The translations under genes and the position numbers were made by a program. The notes under the pieces were generated by a model. The model had not been told where the DNA came from, did not search any database, and was given only the letters and a program-made list of their open reading frames with translations. A stretch of DNA of 64,000 nucleotides from Vreelandella malpeensis (lineage in GTDB: Bacteria > Pseudomonadota > Gammaproteobacteria > Pseudomonadales > Halomonadaceae), in the NCBI RefSeq assembly GCF_020622355.1, contig NZ_WHVL01000001.1, positions 806,001 to 870,000 of the forward strand, written 5' to 3'. Each line of letters opens with the position of its first letter. Within the stretch, counting starts at the first letter, position 1. Below are positions 36,175-45,191 of this stretch, piece after piece.

Positions 36175-37341
36175 ATGCTGAGAGTCGATATCGCCGAAAG
36201 GCCGAACTGGAAAACCCTGGCCGAGGAGCTGGGGTTTCATTTTCATACCATCGACGGCGAGCCCTACTGGAAAGAGAGCGCCTACTACCAGTTCACCCTC
36301 GAGCAGGTCGAGCGCGACATCGAAGCGCCCTCCGAAGAGCTTCACGAGATGTGCATGCAGCTTGTGGACAAGGTGTGCCACTCCAACGCTCTGCTCCAGC
36401 GTTTGGCGATCCCGGAGTTCATGTGGGACACCATCTTCGACTCCTGGCGCGCCGGCCAGCCGCACCTCTACGGACGCATGGACTTCGCCTACTCAGGTGA
36501 CGGCCCGGCCAAGCTTCTGGAGCTTAACTACGACACGCCCACCTCGCTCTACGAGGCGGGGCTCTTCCAGTGGGTGTGGCTCGAGCAAGCGATCGAGCAG
36601 GGGCTCGTCCCGCGCCACGCGGATCAGTTCAACTCGATCCAGGAAAAGCTGATGGGCGCGCTTGCCCACATCGGTCAGCGCCTGCGCGATAACACGCTGC
36701 ACTTCTCGTGTATCAAGAACAACGCCGAGGAGCGCGCCACGGTTCACTACCTGCAGGACATCGCCGTGCAGGCCGGGCTGAAAGCGCCGTTCATCCACAC
36801 CGAGGATATCGGCGTCTTGCAAGGCGGCGATTACTTCGTCGACCTGGACGATGCGCCGATTCACGCGCTGTTCAAGCTCTACCCCTGGGAGGAGCTGGCC
36901 CAGGAAACGTTCGGTCAACTCATTCCCAGGCTCAATACCCACTGGTTCGAGCCGCCCTGGAAGGCGGTGCTCTCCAACAAGGGGATTCTACCGCTTCTGT
37001 GGGAAGAGTATCCGGATCACCCCAACCTGCTGCCCGCGTACTTCGAAAAACCCGGCGAGAAGGCCCTGCCACCGGGCTGGGTGCGCAAACCGTTTTTTTC
37101 ACGCGAAGGGAGCAACGTCGAGCTCACGACCAACGACGGCGCGTTCGAGAGCGTGGCCGGGCCCTACGTGGATAGCCCCTGGATTCGACAGGCGTATCAT
37201 CCCATGCCGCGCTTTGGCGACTTTCACGCCTTGGTGGGGAGCTGGATGGTGGGAGATCGCGCCTGCGGGATGGGTATTCGCGAGGACGTGGGGCGAATCA
37301 CCAAGGATTCCTCCTGCTTCGTGCCCCACGCGATCGTTTGA
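36175..37341 (+). CDS. yjfC: Glutathionylspermidine-synthase-like ATP-grasp protein (YjfC)
   Basis: The 388-residue protein is homologous to the synthetase half of glutathionylspermidine synthase (YjfC/YgiC type) and lacks the amidase domain. Blocks include YGRMDFAYSGDGPAKLLELNYDTPTSLYEAGLFQWVWLEQ, FKLYPWEELAQETFGQLIP, FEPPWKAVLSNKGILPLLWEEYPDHPNLLPAYFE and VRKPFFSREGSNV. It should ligate an amine to a carboxylate using ATP; for YjfC proteins the real substrate is not known. The ATG at 36175 lies seven bases after the yjfM stop. The frame is open further upstream within yjfM but carries no homology there. Confidence 0.88.
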   Translation: MLRVDIAERPNWKTLAEELGFHFHTIDGEPYWKESAYYQFTLEQVERDIEAPSEELHEMCMQLVDKVCHSNALLQRLAIPEFMWDTIFDSWRAGQPHLYGRMDFAYSGDGPAKLLELNYDTPTSLYEAGLFQWVWLEQAIEQGLVPRHADQFNSIQEKLMGALAHIGQRLRDNTLHFSCIKNNAEERATVHYLQDIAVQAGLKAPFIHTEDIGVLQGGDYFVDLDDAPIHALFKLYPWEELAQETFGQLIPRLNTHWFEPPWKAVLSNKGILPLLWEEYPDHPNLLPAYFEKPGEKALPPGWVRKPFFSREGSNVELTTNDGAFESVAGPYVDSPWIRQAYHPMPRFGDFHALVGSWMVGDRACGMGIREDVGRITKDSSCFVPHAIV

Positions 37342-37348
37342 GCCCGCG

Positions 37349-38290
37349 TCAGGCGGCGCTGACGTTATGGGCAGATCCGGCGGGATAGCGGCGCGAAGAC
37401 TGGCTCGACGCCTGGATCGACGCGCAACCGGGCCACAGGGAGCCGGCACCCGAGCGTTCGAAACTGCGCGCCCCGACCCACTCGAGCGGCTCGGCCAGCT
37501 TGACCTCCTGCATGGCGCTGCCCGGCGCCAGGCGCAGCAGGTAGTTGTGGCTTTCGGTCGGGTGCCAGTGCGTCAACAGCTCGAACGGCGCATCCGGCGA
37601 GCGCCGGGCGGCAATCACGCCCAGCGCCGGCTCGCTGTAGAGTTCGACGATATCGGCCACGCCTTTCTGCTCGAGCGTCTGGCGGGTCGCAGCGTCGAGC
37701 GGCGTGGTGGTGATCGCGGTGATACCGTCGGGCAGCGCCGGCAGGCGCGCCGCGAGCTGGCGCCAGCGCTGGCTGTCGGTGGCGATGACGTCGCCGGTAG
37801 TGAGTTCCCACAGCGCATTGGCGTTGTCGAACAGCGAACGCGCCTGCCAGCCCGCTTCCTGGGGCAGCAGCGCCCCGAGCACGAAACCGGAGACGCTCTG
37901 CAGTGACAACCAGCTGATCAGTCGCCGCTCCTGGGCCTCGGGAAGCGCCAGCATCGCCTGCAGCGCTTTTGCCTCCTGGTTCAAGGTAGCGGCCGTGTGG
38001 CGGTAGCAGCGCTGAAGGCGGTCGCAGAACGCGCTGCTGGTGGTGTCATGCAGATTGAGATACTCGATGTCGGTATGGTCGATGAGCGCCTGCGCCCATT
38101 CACCGAGCGTGATCGAGGTGTCCGGAAGCGCTACGCTGCGCGCACCGAACAGATGGGAAACGGCGTTGATCAACCCGGTACGCTCGGGGGTGCCGGCGCT
38201 TGGCAGCATCTCCGTATGCTTTGCCTTTCCGTGTTGAGTTGCCACTGCGCGAAGAACGCTCAGAATGGTCTCGTGGGTGAGTGACAACAT
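37349..38290 (-). CDS. Degenerate AMP-binding (ANL) superfamily protein, related to PYP-type coumarate-CoA ligase
   Basis: The 313-residue product resembles, from memory, the small 4-coumarate-CoA ligases of the photoactive-yellow-protein pathway. Shared features are TSITLGEWAQALID, GFVLGALLPQEAGWQAR, VIATDSQRWRQLAARLPALPDGITAITTTPLDAA, then VELYSEPALGVIAARRSPDAPFELLTHW. The residues needed for adenylation are absent. The SGSTGxPK loop is replaced by HDTTSSAFCDR (81-91), YGSSE is replaced by YSEPA (218-222), and the C-terminal lid domain is missing, with only a short Ser/Ala-rich tail. It is therefore probably a pseudoenzyme or a decaying gene. The ATG at 38290 follows GCAAAGGACGCAACC and a good promoter. 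It converges on yjfC with a seven-base gap. Confidence 0.6.
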   Translation of the reverse strand: MLSLTHETILSVLRAVATQHGKAKHTEMLPSAGTPERTGLINAVSHLFGARSVALPDTSITLGEWAQALIDHTDIEYLNLHDTTSSAFCDRLQRCYRHTAATLNQEAKALQAMLALPEAQERRLISWLSLQSVSGFVLGALLPQEAGWQARSLFDNANALWELTTGDVIATDSQRWRQLAARLPALPDGITAITTTPLDAATRQTLEQKGVADIVELYSEPALGVIAARRSPDAPFELLTHWHPTESHNYLLRLAPGSAMQEVKLAEPLEWVGARSFERSGAGSLWPGCASIQASSQSSRRYPAGSAHNVSAA

Positions 38291-38633
38291 GGTTGCGTCC
38301 TTTGCAATGGTGTCTACCTGATTGACCGCAACATTACGCCCTTGTATCACTCTTGTCAAAAAAATTAACGCACGCCGCACAACTATTACGCTTTTGAATC
38401 ATCAGCGAATTTAAGTATTTATGTTGATCGGACAAGCAAATACGCCTGAACCTCAAAAGCGTGAGGTTTTCCTGTACAACTTTTAATCCATGTTGGCGCA
38501 GCGCTCTTGCATGCAACGTTGAAAGCCGAGCTACCACAGCGATGCACATCGTTCTATAACCCAAAGGTTGATTGGCAGTATGATTCTGCTAACGAATCAC
38601 CATTCTCACCGGTTACCTGGAGCACTAGCCATC
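38291..38633. other. Divergent intergenic region, 343 bases, A+T-rich
   Basis: This spacer separates the leftward AMP-binding-like gene from the rightward chemosensory operon. It is much more A+T-rich than the window average. It holds the leftward TTGACA/TAATGT promoter and a 7-pair hairpin (AACCTCA 38449-38455, TGAGGTT 38462-38468) followed by TT. That hairpin could be a small rightward terminator or an operator. No protein-like ORF, tRNA or other RNA gene was recognised. I could not pick a convincing rightward promoter for the chemoreceptor gene. Confidence 0.6.
38331..38359 (-). promoter_or_regulatory. Sigma-70-like promoter of the AMP-binding-like gene
   Basis: The minus strand carries TTGACA (38354-38359), a 17-base spacer and TAATGT (38331-38336). 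The start of transcription would be near 38324, about 34 bases before the ATG at 38290. The perfect -35 suggests that this gene is expressed despite its degenerate active site. Confidence 0.5.
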
Positions 38634-40649
38634 ATGACGGCGCGTTGGAAGTCCCTGCCCCTCAGACTGAGGCTGTTCCTCTGTTTCGGAACGGCTTTTG
38701 CGCTCACCATGCTACTGGCGCTTTACCTTCAGGCCCGCACCCAGAGCCAGGCGCGCCTGGGCGACCTTATCGAGGACGAGCTTCCCCAGCAGGTGGAGGG
38801 CCTCGCCACCCGCCTGCTGCTGCGCCTGAGCCCCTCGCTTGCGATCTCCGAGAACCTCGCCAACAGCTACGTGCTGGAGCAGTGGGTACTGGATGGGCTG
38901 CCGGAGGCAGAGGAGCCGGCGCTGACGGGCTATCTCGCCCGCATGGCCGAACAGCTCGATACGGAGCTTCTGTTTCTCGCCGTGCAGTCGCCGGTAGGTG
39001 CCTACTACTACCAGTATCGCGACGGGGCACTTCTGGAACGCCCTCTGCAGGGCCCGACCAGTGAGGACAGCTGGTATTTCGAGTTCACCGACAGCGACGC
39101 CCCCTACAACCTCAACCTCGACAGCGACACCTTCACGCCGGGCGACTCCTTCGTCTTTCTCAATTTTAGAAGCGATGAGCGTGCCACCAACGCCCGCCCG
39201 CTGGTGGTGGCCGGTGCCGGCCTGAATCTGAACCAGATGGCCCAGCTCATCGAGGACTTCTCGCTGGGCCAGACCGGCCGCGCGGCGCTGCTCAACGCCG
39301 AAGGCGAGTTGATGGTACACAGCGACGAAGGCGCGCTGGAACGACTGTTCGAAACGCTGCCCGAGCAGGCGCTCGAGCGCAGCGCCACCCAGGTCAACGA
39401 GCTCAATCGCGCCGGCACCACCTACCTGGTCGCCACGCGCTGGCTGCCGGAGCTGCAGCGCTACCTGATGATCGAGGTCGACAAGGGCGAGTACACGGCG
39501 GCCTCGCAGCACCGTTTCCTGGCCTCCACCGGCTGGGGGCTGGCGATCCTGCTGGCCGCCCTGATACTTCTCTATCCGCTCACCGCAAGCCTGGTGCGCC
39601 CCTTGTCGCGCCTTCAACGCCAGCTCAAGGAGATCACCCTGAGTCTCGATCTCACCCGCCGGGTGAGCACCGACGACCGGGCGGAGCTGGGTGACCTGGC
39701 GGATCAGACCAACGAACTGCTGGCGCGTTTGGCCCGCGCCATGACTGCGGTCTCCAGCAATGCCCAGGCGCTCAACAGCGTGGCCGACCGACTCGCTCGA
39801 ACCGCGGGGCTGTCGGGCCTGCAGCGCGGCGACCTGGGCCTCGAGGCCGACCAGACCATGGCGGCGGCGGTCGAGGAGATGGCCTCGTCGGTGGCGGAGA
39901 TCACCTCCACCATGGAGGAGCTTTCCACCTCCTCTACCCAGATCGCCGATCACTCCCAGTCGGTGGTGGATGTTGCCAACCAGACCCTGGAGCGCAGCCG
40001 CAAGGGCTCCAGCGCCATGGAGCTCTTGCAGGCCAAGATGCAGGACATCCGCAGCGACAGCGAGCAGAGCCTGGCGGAGATCGTCGCCCTGGGCGCCAAG
40101 TCCAAGCAGATCAGCAAGGTGATGGAGCTGATCAACTCGCTGGCCGCCCAGACCAAGCTGATCGCCTTCAACGCCGCCCTCGAAGCGTCGAGCGCCGGCG
40201 AGTCCGGCCGGCGCTTCTCGGTCGTGGCCGGCGAGATCCGCCGCCTGGCCGACAGCGTGACCGACTCGACTCAGGAGATCGAAGGCCATACCGAGGACAT
40301 CCAGCACTCGATCAGCCGCCTGGTGGTCGCATCCGAAAAGGGGGCCACCTCGATCGAGAAAGGCGTCGAGGTGAGCTTCACCACCGCCCAGGATCTGGAG
40401 GCGGTGCTCAAGGCAGCCAGCCAGACCAGCAGCGCCGCCCAGCAGATATCGCTCTCGACCCAGCAGCAGAAGACCGCCAGCAGCCAGGTGGTGACGGCGC
40501 TTCGCGATATCGACACGGCCAGCGCCCGCAACGCCCAGTCGGTGCGCCATATCACCGAGATCAGCCAGGAGATGATCCACATGTCGGCCCAGCTCAACGC
40601 GCTGGTCCAGGAATTCACGCTCCATTCACAGCACGCGGACGATCAGTAG
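38634..40649 (+). CDS. Methyl-accepting chemotaxis protein (WspA-like position)
   Basis: The 671-residue chemoreceptor has membrane segment 1 at about 13-35 (LFLCFGTAFALTMLLALYL). A periplasmic sensor region of about 270 residues includes YYYQYRDGALLERPLQGP and RAALLNAEGELMVHSDEG, Cache-like blocks. Membrane segment 2 is near 303-325 (GWGLAILLAALILLYPL), followed by HAMP (LVRPLSRLQRQLKEITLSLDLTRRVSTDDRAELGDL). The cytoplasmic hairpin tip reads IAFNAALEASSAGESGRRFSVVAGEIRRLA. It lacks the NWETF pentapeptide at the end. The ATG at 38634 gives a normal short cytoplasmic start. It is the first gene of an operon ending in a CheW-like gene, so it should signal to the CheA-REC kinase. Confidence 0.9.
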   Translation: MTARWKSLPLRLRLFLCFGTAFALTMLLALYLQARTQSQARLGDLIEDELPQQVEGLATRLLLRLSPSLAISENLANSYVLEQWVLDGLPEAEEPALTGYLARMAEQLDTELLFLAVQSPVGAYYYQYRDGALLERPLQGPTSEDSWYFEFTDSDAPYNLNLDSDTFTPGDSFVFLNFRSDERATNARPLVVAGAGLNLNQMAQLIEDFSLGQTGRAALLNAEGELMVHSDEGALERLFETLPEQALERSATQVNELNRAGTTYLVATRWLPELQRYLMIEVDKGEYTAASQHRFLASTGWGLAILLAALILLYPLTASLVRPLSRLQRQLKEITLSLDLTRRVSTDDRAELGDLADQTNELLARLARAMTAVSSNAQALNSVADRLARTAGLSGLQRGDLGLEADQTMAAAVEEMASSVAEITSTMEELSTSSTQIADHSQSVVDVANQTLERSRKGSSAMELLQAKMQDIRSDSEQSLAEIVALGAKSKQISKVMELINSLAAQTKLIAFNAALEASSAGESGRRFSVVAGEIRRLADSVTDSTQEIEGHTEDIQHSISRLVVASEKGATSIEKGVEVSFTTAQDLEAVLKAASQTSSAAQQISLSTQQQKTASSQVVTALRDIDTASARNAQSVRHITEISQEMIHMSAQLNALVQEFTLHSQHADDQ

Positions 40650-40665
40650 CGCGGCCAGGAATGAC

Positions 40666-41715
40666 ATGATGAGTCCAATACGGGTAATGATCGCCGACGA
40701 CAGCCCCGTGGCCAGGGAGGTGCTGCGCCACCTGCTCACCCGCGAGGGTGACATCGAGGTAGTGGGCGAGGCCTGCAACGGGCGCGAGGCGGTGGCGCTG
40801 GCCCGGCGGCTGGTGCCGCAGCTGGTGACCATGGACCTGACCATGCCGGTGATGGACGGGCTCGCGGCGATCGACGAGATCATGCATACCAAGGCGCTGC
40901 CGATTCTGGTGGTCAGCGAGCGCTTCGAGGCGCCGACGGCCTATCGCGCCCTGGAGCTGGGAGCGCTCGAGGTGATCGGCAAGCCCACCCTCGCCGATAC
41001 CGACGCCACACGGCTGCTCGAGCGGGTTCGCCTGCTGGCGGGGGTGGCGGTCATCACCCGCCTGCGGCGACGCAGCGCCCTGCCCTGCTCCCCGCCGCCG
41101 AGCGCCTACCAGCCCCCGCCGCGTGCGTTTCGGCGTATCGTCGCCATCGCCTGCTCCACCGGCGGCCCCCAGGCGCTGGCGCGCCTTCTCAGCCGCCTGC
41201 CGGCGGATTTCCTGCCACCGGTGGTCATCGCCCAGCACATCAGCCACGGCTTCATCGACGGCATGGCGCAGTGGCTCGCCTCGATCTGCCACCTGCCGGT
41301 GAGCGTGGCCCGGGCGGGTGAGTTCCTGAAGCCCGGCGCGGTCTACCTGTCGCCCTCGGAGAGCAACCTGGAGGTCACCTTCGACCACCGTTTCAAGCTG
41401 ACCCCGAGTCCCGTCGGGGCGCTGTACCACCCGAGCTGCGATACGCTGCTGTGCAGCGTGGCCGAGGTCTACGGCAGCGACGCCATCGGCGTGATCATGA
41501 CCGGCATGGGGCGCGACGGCGTGCAGGGAATGCGCGCGATCCGTCAGGCCGGCGGCGCGACCTTGGCCCAGGACGAGGAGAGCTCGGTGATCTACGGCAT
41601 GAACCAGGAGGCGGTGAACGCCGGGGTCGTGCAGCGTGTGGTCTCGCTCGACGAGCTGCCTGAGCTACTGCTGCATACCCTGTGCGTCCGGTCGCTGTCC
41701 CGGTCGTCGTCATGA
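40666..41715 (+). CDS. cheB: Chemotaxis methylesterase CheB (WspF-like position)
   Basis: The 349-residue protein has an N-terminal receiver (IADDSPVAREVL; phospho-acceptor D57 in VTMDLTMP) and a C-terminal methylesterase/deamidase domain. The catalytic triad is S164 (ACSTGGPQ), H191 (IAQHISHGF) and D284 (TGMGRDG). It would remove methyl groups from the adjacent chemoreceptor when phosphorylated by the CheA-like kinase, resetting sensitivity. The linker between the domains is proline-rich. It overlaps cheR by four bases (ATGA). Confidence 0.93.
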   Translation: MMSPIRVMIADDSPVAREVLRHLLTREGDIEVVGEACNGREAVALARRLVPQLVTMDLTMPVMDGLAAIDEIMHTKALPILVVSERFEAPTAYRALELGALEVIGKPTLADTDATRLLERVRLLAGVAVITRLRRRSALPCSPPPSAYQPPPRAFRRIVAIACSTGGPQALARLLSRLPADFLPPVVIAQHISHGFIDGMAQWLASICHLPVSVARAGEFLKPGAVYLSPSESNLEVTFDHRFKLTPSPVGALYHPSCDTLLCSVAEVYGSDAIGVIMTGMGRDGVQGMRAIRQAGGATLAQDEESSVIYGMNQEAVNAGVVQRVVSLDELPELLLHTLCVRSLSRSSS

Positions 41716-43079
41716 AATCCTACGCACCGTTCAAGCAGCTGATCTACGAGCGTTACGGTCTGGACCTGGAGGGCCTGGCCGAACCACGGCTGGTCAGGGC
41801 GGTCGATGCTCTGCTCGATGCCACCGGGACGCGCGACCCGGGGGTGCTCGTCAAGCGGCTGAGGCGCGATGCCGCCCTGCTCGACGATTTCATCAGCCAG
41901 CTGACGATCAACGAGACCTACTTCTATCGCGAGCCCGAGGCGCTCGCCTGGCTTGCCGAGCACTACCTGCCCGAGCGTCTGGCGCGCGGGGCGGGGCCGC
42001 TGCGTATCCTGAGCGCTGGCTGCTCCTCCGGCGAGGAGCCCTACAGCTTGGGTATGGCACTTCTGGAGCGCTTCGGCGCGCGCGCGCCAACGCTCTTTCG
42101 TATCATCGGCGGCGACGTCGACCACCGGGTTCTCGCCAAGGCCAGGCGAGGGATCTACGCCGGCATGGCGTTTCGCGCCCTGCCGGGGGCACTCAAGACG
42201 CGCTACTTCACGCCGCGCGGTCACCAGTTCGCCATCGACAATACGCTACGCGACTGGGTACGCTTTCAAGCGCTCAACGTGCTCGAGCCCTCAGGCGATA
42301 GCGAGGACGGCGGCCCATTCGATCTGATCCTGTTTCGCAACGTGTCGATCTACTTCGACGAGCAAAAGCGCATCGCCATCCAGAAGCGCCTGCTCGAGCG
42401 TCTGGCGCCGGAAGGCATCCTGGTGTGCGGCGTCTCCGAAACCCTGGGCAACGATCTTGGCGTGCTGGAGCTCACCCAGCGCGAGGGCGTGTTCCATTTC
42501 CGGCGCCCGACGCACCAGGCCGCCGCATCGCGCCCGCTGCCCGCTCCCGCGTCGACGGCGATGCCGAAACCGGAGTGCATCGCCGCACCGGTGCGCGCCG
42601 CCACGCCGCTCCCGGCAGTGATGCCTGCTGCCGCGGAGAGCTTCGCCCAGCGCGTACAAGAGGCGCAGGCGCACCTGAACGACAACCGCTTCGACGACGC
42701 CGAAGCGCTGCTGGCCACGCTTCTCGACGAACAGCCCTGGAGCGTCGACGCGCGCCTTCTGGCGGGACTGGTGGCACGCTGGCAACAGCGCCCCGAGCAG
42801 GCCCAGAAGCACTTCAAGCGCGCCCTCTACGTCGCCCCGGAGTGCTGGCCGGCGCACTTCTACCAGGCCGAGCTGGTGCGTGCCGGTGAGCTCGAAGGCA
42901 TACCGGGCCAGCCCATGCGCGGCTACGCGGCGGTTTTGCGCCTGCTCGAGGCGAGCCCCCACGCCACCGGCGGATTAACGATCATCGCCTCGCCCATTCC
43001 GCCGGGCGACGCGCGGTTTCTTGCCAAGCGCCATCTCGTCACCGGCGCGCAAACTCGGGAGGCAGACGATGGCCTTTGA
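41712..43079 (+). CDS. cheR: Chemoreceptor methyltransferase CheR with C-terminal TPR (WspC-like)
   Basis: The 455-residue protein has the CheR all-alpha N-domain (FKQLIYERYGLDLEGL) and the SAM-binding methyltransferase domain. Its signatures are NETYFYREPEALAWL, LSAGCSSGEEPYSLGMAL and DLILFRNVSIYFDEQKRIAIQKRLLERL. After a Pro/Ala-rich linker (about 270-325) come tetratricopeptide-like repeats (AQAHLNDNRFDDAEALLATLLDEQP; WQQRPEQAQKHFKRALYVAPECWPAHFY). This CheR-TPR layout is that of WspC and FrzF rather than of E. coli CheR. The ATG at 41712 overlaps the cheB stop. Confidence 0.92.
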   Translation: MKSYAPFKQLIYERYGLDLEGLAEPRLVRAVDALLDATGTRDPGVLVKRLRRDAALLDDFISQLTINETYFYREPEALAWLAEHYLPERLARGAGPLRILSAGCSSGEEPYSLGMALLERFGARAPTLFRIIGGDVDHRVLAKARRGIYAGMAFRALPGALKTRYFTPRGHQFAIDNTLRDWVRFQALNVLEPSGDSEDGGPFDLILFRNVSIYFDEQKRIAIQKRLLERLAPEGILVCGVSETLGNDLGVLELTQREGVFHFRRPTHQAAASRPLPAPASTAMPKPECIAAPVRAATPLPAVMPAAAESFAQRVQEAQAHLNDNRFDDAEALLATLLDEQPWSVDARLLAGLVARWQQRPEQAQKHFKRALYVAPECWPAHFYQAELVRAGELEGIPGQPMRGYAAVLRLLEASPHATGGLTIIASPIPPGDARFLAKRHLVTGAQTREADDGL

Positions 43080-45165
43080 TCTGTCACGCTTTCTCGCGCG
43101 CTTTGTGGAGGAGGCCCGTGATCACCTGCCGCGCCTGCGCGAGGGCATCGAGGCGCTGGCGCGCGACGGCGATCACGCCGAGCAGGTCAACGCGCTGTTT
43201 CGCTCGCTGCATACCCTCAAGGGGTCGTCGCGCATGCTGCGCCTGGAGGCGATCACGACGCTGACCCACAGCGCGGAAGAGCTTCTGAGCGCCCTGCGCG
43301 ACGGCACCCGGCCGATCGACGCGGCCGCCATCGCGCTTCTCACCCGCGCCGCCGACGCGCTCGACCTCCAGGTCGACGAACTGGCCCGAGGCCAGGCGCC
43401 GGACACCCTGACCCCGGCGGACTCGGCGCTTTGCCACGCCATGGAGGGGACGGCACCGGCCACGCAGGCGCCGCCCGAGGTAGCGCCCGCCGCCCCGAGC
43501 CCGGCGCTTGCGACGTCGTCGAACGACGCGCTCTCCCAGCGCCTTCGCCTGAGCGATACCGTGCGAGTACGCCTGGAGCGCCTGGACGACGTGATTCGTC
43601 TGATGGGCGAGGTGCTTTCCAAGCATCATCACTTGCACGGCCTGGTGGACCGGGCGCAGGCGCTCGGCGCTACCCTGCCCGAGGCGCAACAGCGCGACGT
43701 GCGCGCCTTCGCGCGCGAGCTCAAGGAGAGCGTGCGGGGTCAGGACACCCTGATGGGTGATCTGCACGACCGGGCGCTGGCGATGCGCATGCTGCCGCTC
43801 GGCATCGTCTTCGACCCGCTTGCCCAGATGACCCGGGACCTGGCCCGGGCGCTCGGCAAGGAGGCCGTCTGCCGCCTGCAGGGCAGCGAGATCGAGCTGG
43901 ACCGGCAGATGATCGACCAGCTCTCCGAGCCGCTGGTGCACCTGCTGCGCAACGCCCTCGACCATGGCCTCGAGCCGCCCGAGGCGCGGCGCGCGCTCGG
44001 AAAGCCGCCTCAGGGGCGAATTCGTCTCGAGGCGTGGCAGGACGGCGGCTGGGTGGTCATCGAGCTTGGCGACGACGGCGCGGGGATCGACCTCGAAGCG
44101 GTGCAGCGCAAGGCGCTCGCCCGGCGGCTGATCGGTGAGGAGCAGCTTGCCACGCTCAGCGAGCAGGAGACCCTGGAGCTGATCTTCCTGCCCGGGTTCT
44201 CGACCAAACCCATGATCACCGACGTCTCCGGGCGTGGGGTTGGCATGGACGTGGTCAAGCGTACCGTCGTGGACGAGCTCAGCGGCGACCTGCGCGTGGC
44301 AAGCCAACCGGGAAAGGGGTGCGTGTTCACCCTGCGCCTGCCGCTTTCGCTTGCCATGATGCGGGTGCTGCTGGTGCGGGTCGACGGCCAGATCCTGGGG
44401 GTGACCGCGCCCTACGTCATGGAGCTTCTCGAGACGTCGCCTGCGACCTTCATCGACACCGCCGGCCAGCCAACGCTGGTGCTGCGCGACGAGTTCATCC
44501 CGGTGGCCTCCCTGGCCGCCCTGCTGGGACTCGAGCAGGCGCCGTCCGGCGAGCGCGTGCTGCTGCTGGTCGTCCAGCAGGGTCAGCAGAAGCTCGCGCT
44601 GCACGTCGATGCCCTGGTCGACGAGCGCGACATGGTGATCAAGCCGTTGCCTTCGCACCTTTGCCACCTGCCGCTGGTGTCGGGCATGGTCACTGTGGGC
44701 CAGAACGCGCTTGCCAGCCTCCTCCACGTCCCGGCATTATTAACTCACATTAAACGTGCACCTCGCCGCCCTGCTTCTTCGGAACTTATTGCTAAAGCAC
44801 CTCATCGAATTTTGATCGTCGACGACTCGCTCAACACCCGCGAGATCGAGAAGGACGTGCTCGAGGCCTGGGGCTATCGCGTGGTGCTGGCCGAGAACGG
44901 TCGCGACGGCCTGAACAAGGCGCTGGCCGAGCCCTTCGACGCGGTCCTGACGGATGTGGAAATGCCGGTCATGGACGGCTTTGCACTCACCATGCGGCTA
45001 CGCGAAAATGAGCGCTACCGTGATATACCGATCATCATCATCACCTCGCGCGAGAAGGAAGCCGATCGCCAGCGCGGCATCGAAGCTGGGGCGGATGCCT
45101 ACATCGTCAAGGGAAGCTTTGATCAGAACAATCTCGTGGACACCCTGAAGGCCCTGCTTGGCTAG
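43069..45165 (+). CDS. cheA: Hybrid chemotaxis kinase CheA-REC (WspE-like)
   Basis: The 698-residue kinase starts with an HPt domain (H48 in FRSLHTLKGSSRML). A short P2-like linker and a dimerisation region follow, then the HATPase domain (HLLRNALDHGLEPPEARRALGKP, DDGAGID, DVSGRGVGMDVVK). A CheW-like coupling domain (LLVRVDGQILGVTAPYVMELLE) and a C-terminal receiver (ILIVDDSLNTREIEKDVLEAWGY, phospho-site in LTDVEMPVMDG) complete it. Chemotaxis CheA proteins of enterics lack the receiver; WspE and FrzE have it. The start ATG at 43069 follows GGGAGGC and overlaps cheR by 11 bases. Confidence 0.93.
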   Translation: MAFDLSRFLARFVEEARDHLPRLREGIEALARDGDHAEQVNALFRSLHTLKGSSRMLRLEAITTLTHSAEELLSALRDGTRPIDAAAIALLTRAADALDLQVDELARGQAPDTLTPADSALCHAMEGTAPATQAPPEVAPAAPSPALATSSNDALSQRLRLSDTVRVRLERLDDVIRLMGEVLSKHHHLHGLVDRAQALGATLPEAQQRDVRAFARELKESVRGQDTLMGDLHDRALAMRMLPLGIVFDPLAQMTRDLARALGKEAVCRLQGSEIELDRQMIDQLSEPLVHLLRNALDHGLEPPEARRALGKPPQGRIRLEAWQDGGWVVIELGDDGAGIDLEAVQRKALARRLIGEEQLATLSEQETLELIFLPGFSTKPMITDVSGRGVGMDVVKRTVVDELSGDLRVASQPGKGCVFTLRLPLSLAMMRVLLVRVDGQILGVTAPYVMELLETSPATFIDTAGQPTLVLRDEFIPVASLAALLGLEQAPSGERVLLLVVQQGQQKLALHVDALVDERDMVIKPLPSHLCHLPLVSGMVTVGQNALASLLHVPALLTHIKRAPRRPASSELIAKAPHRILIVDDSLNTREIEKDVLEAWGYRVVLAENGRDGLNKALAEPFDAVLTDVEMPVMDGFALTMRLRENERYRDIPIIIITSREKEADRQRGIEAGADAYIVKGSFDQNNLVDTLKALLG

Positions 45166-45191
45166 TGGACGCGTTTTAGAAGAGGAACAGC

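Noticed and set aside
38449-38468. Hairpin with short T-tail in the 343-base spacer as an RNA gene or integron-like site
   Set aside because: The stem is only seven pairs, the T-tail is short and there is no upstream rightward gene; nothing supports an RNA gene or attC site.
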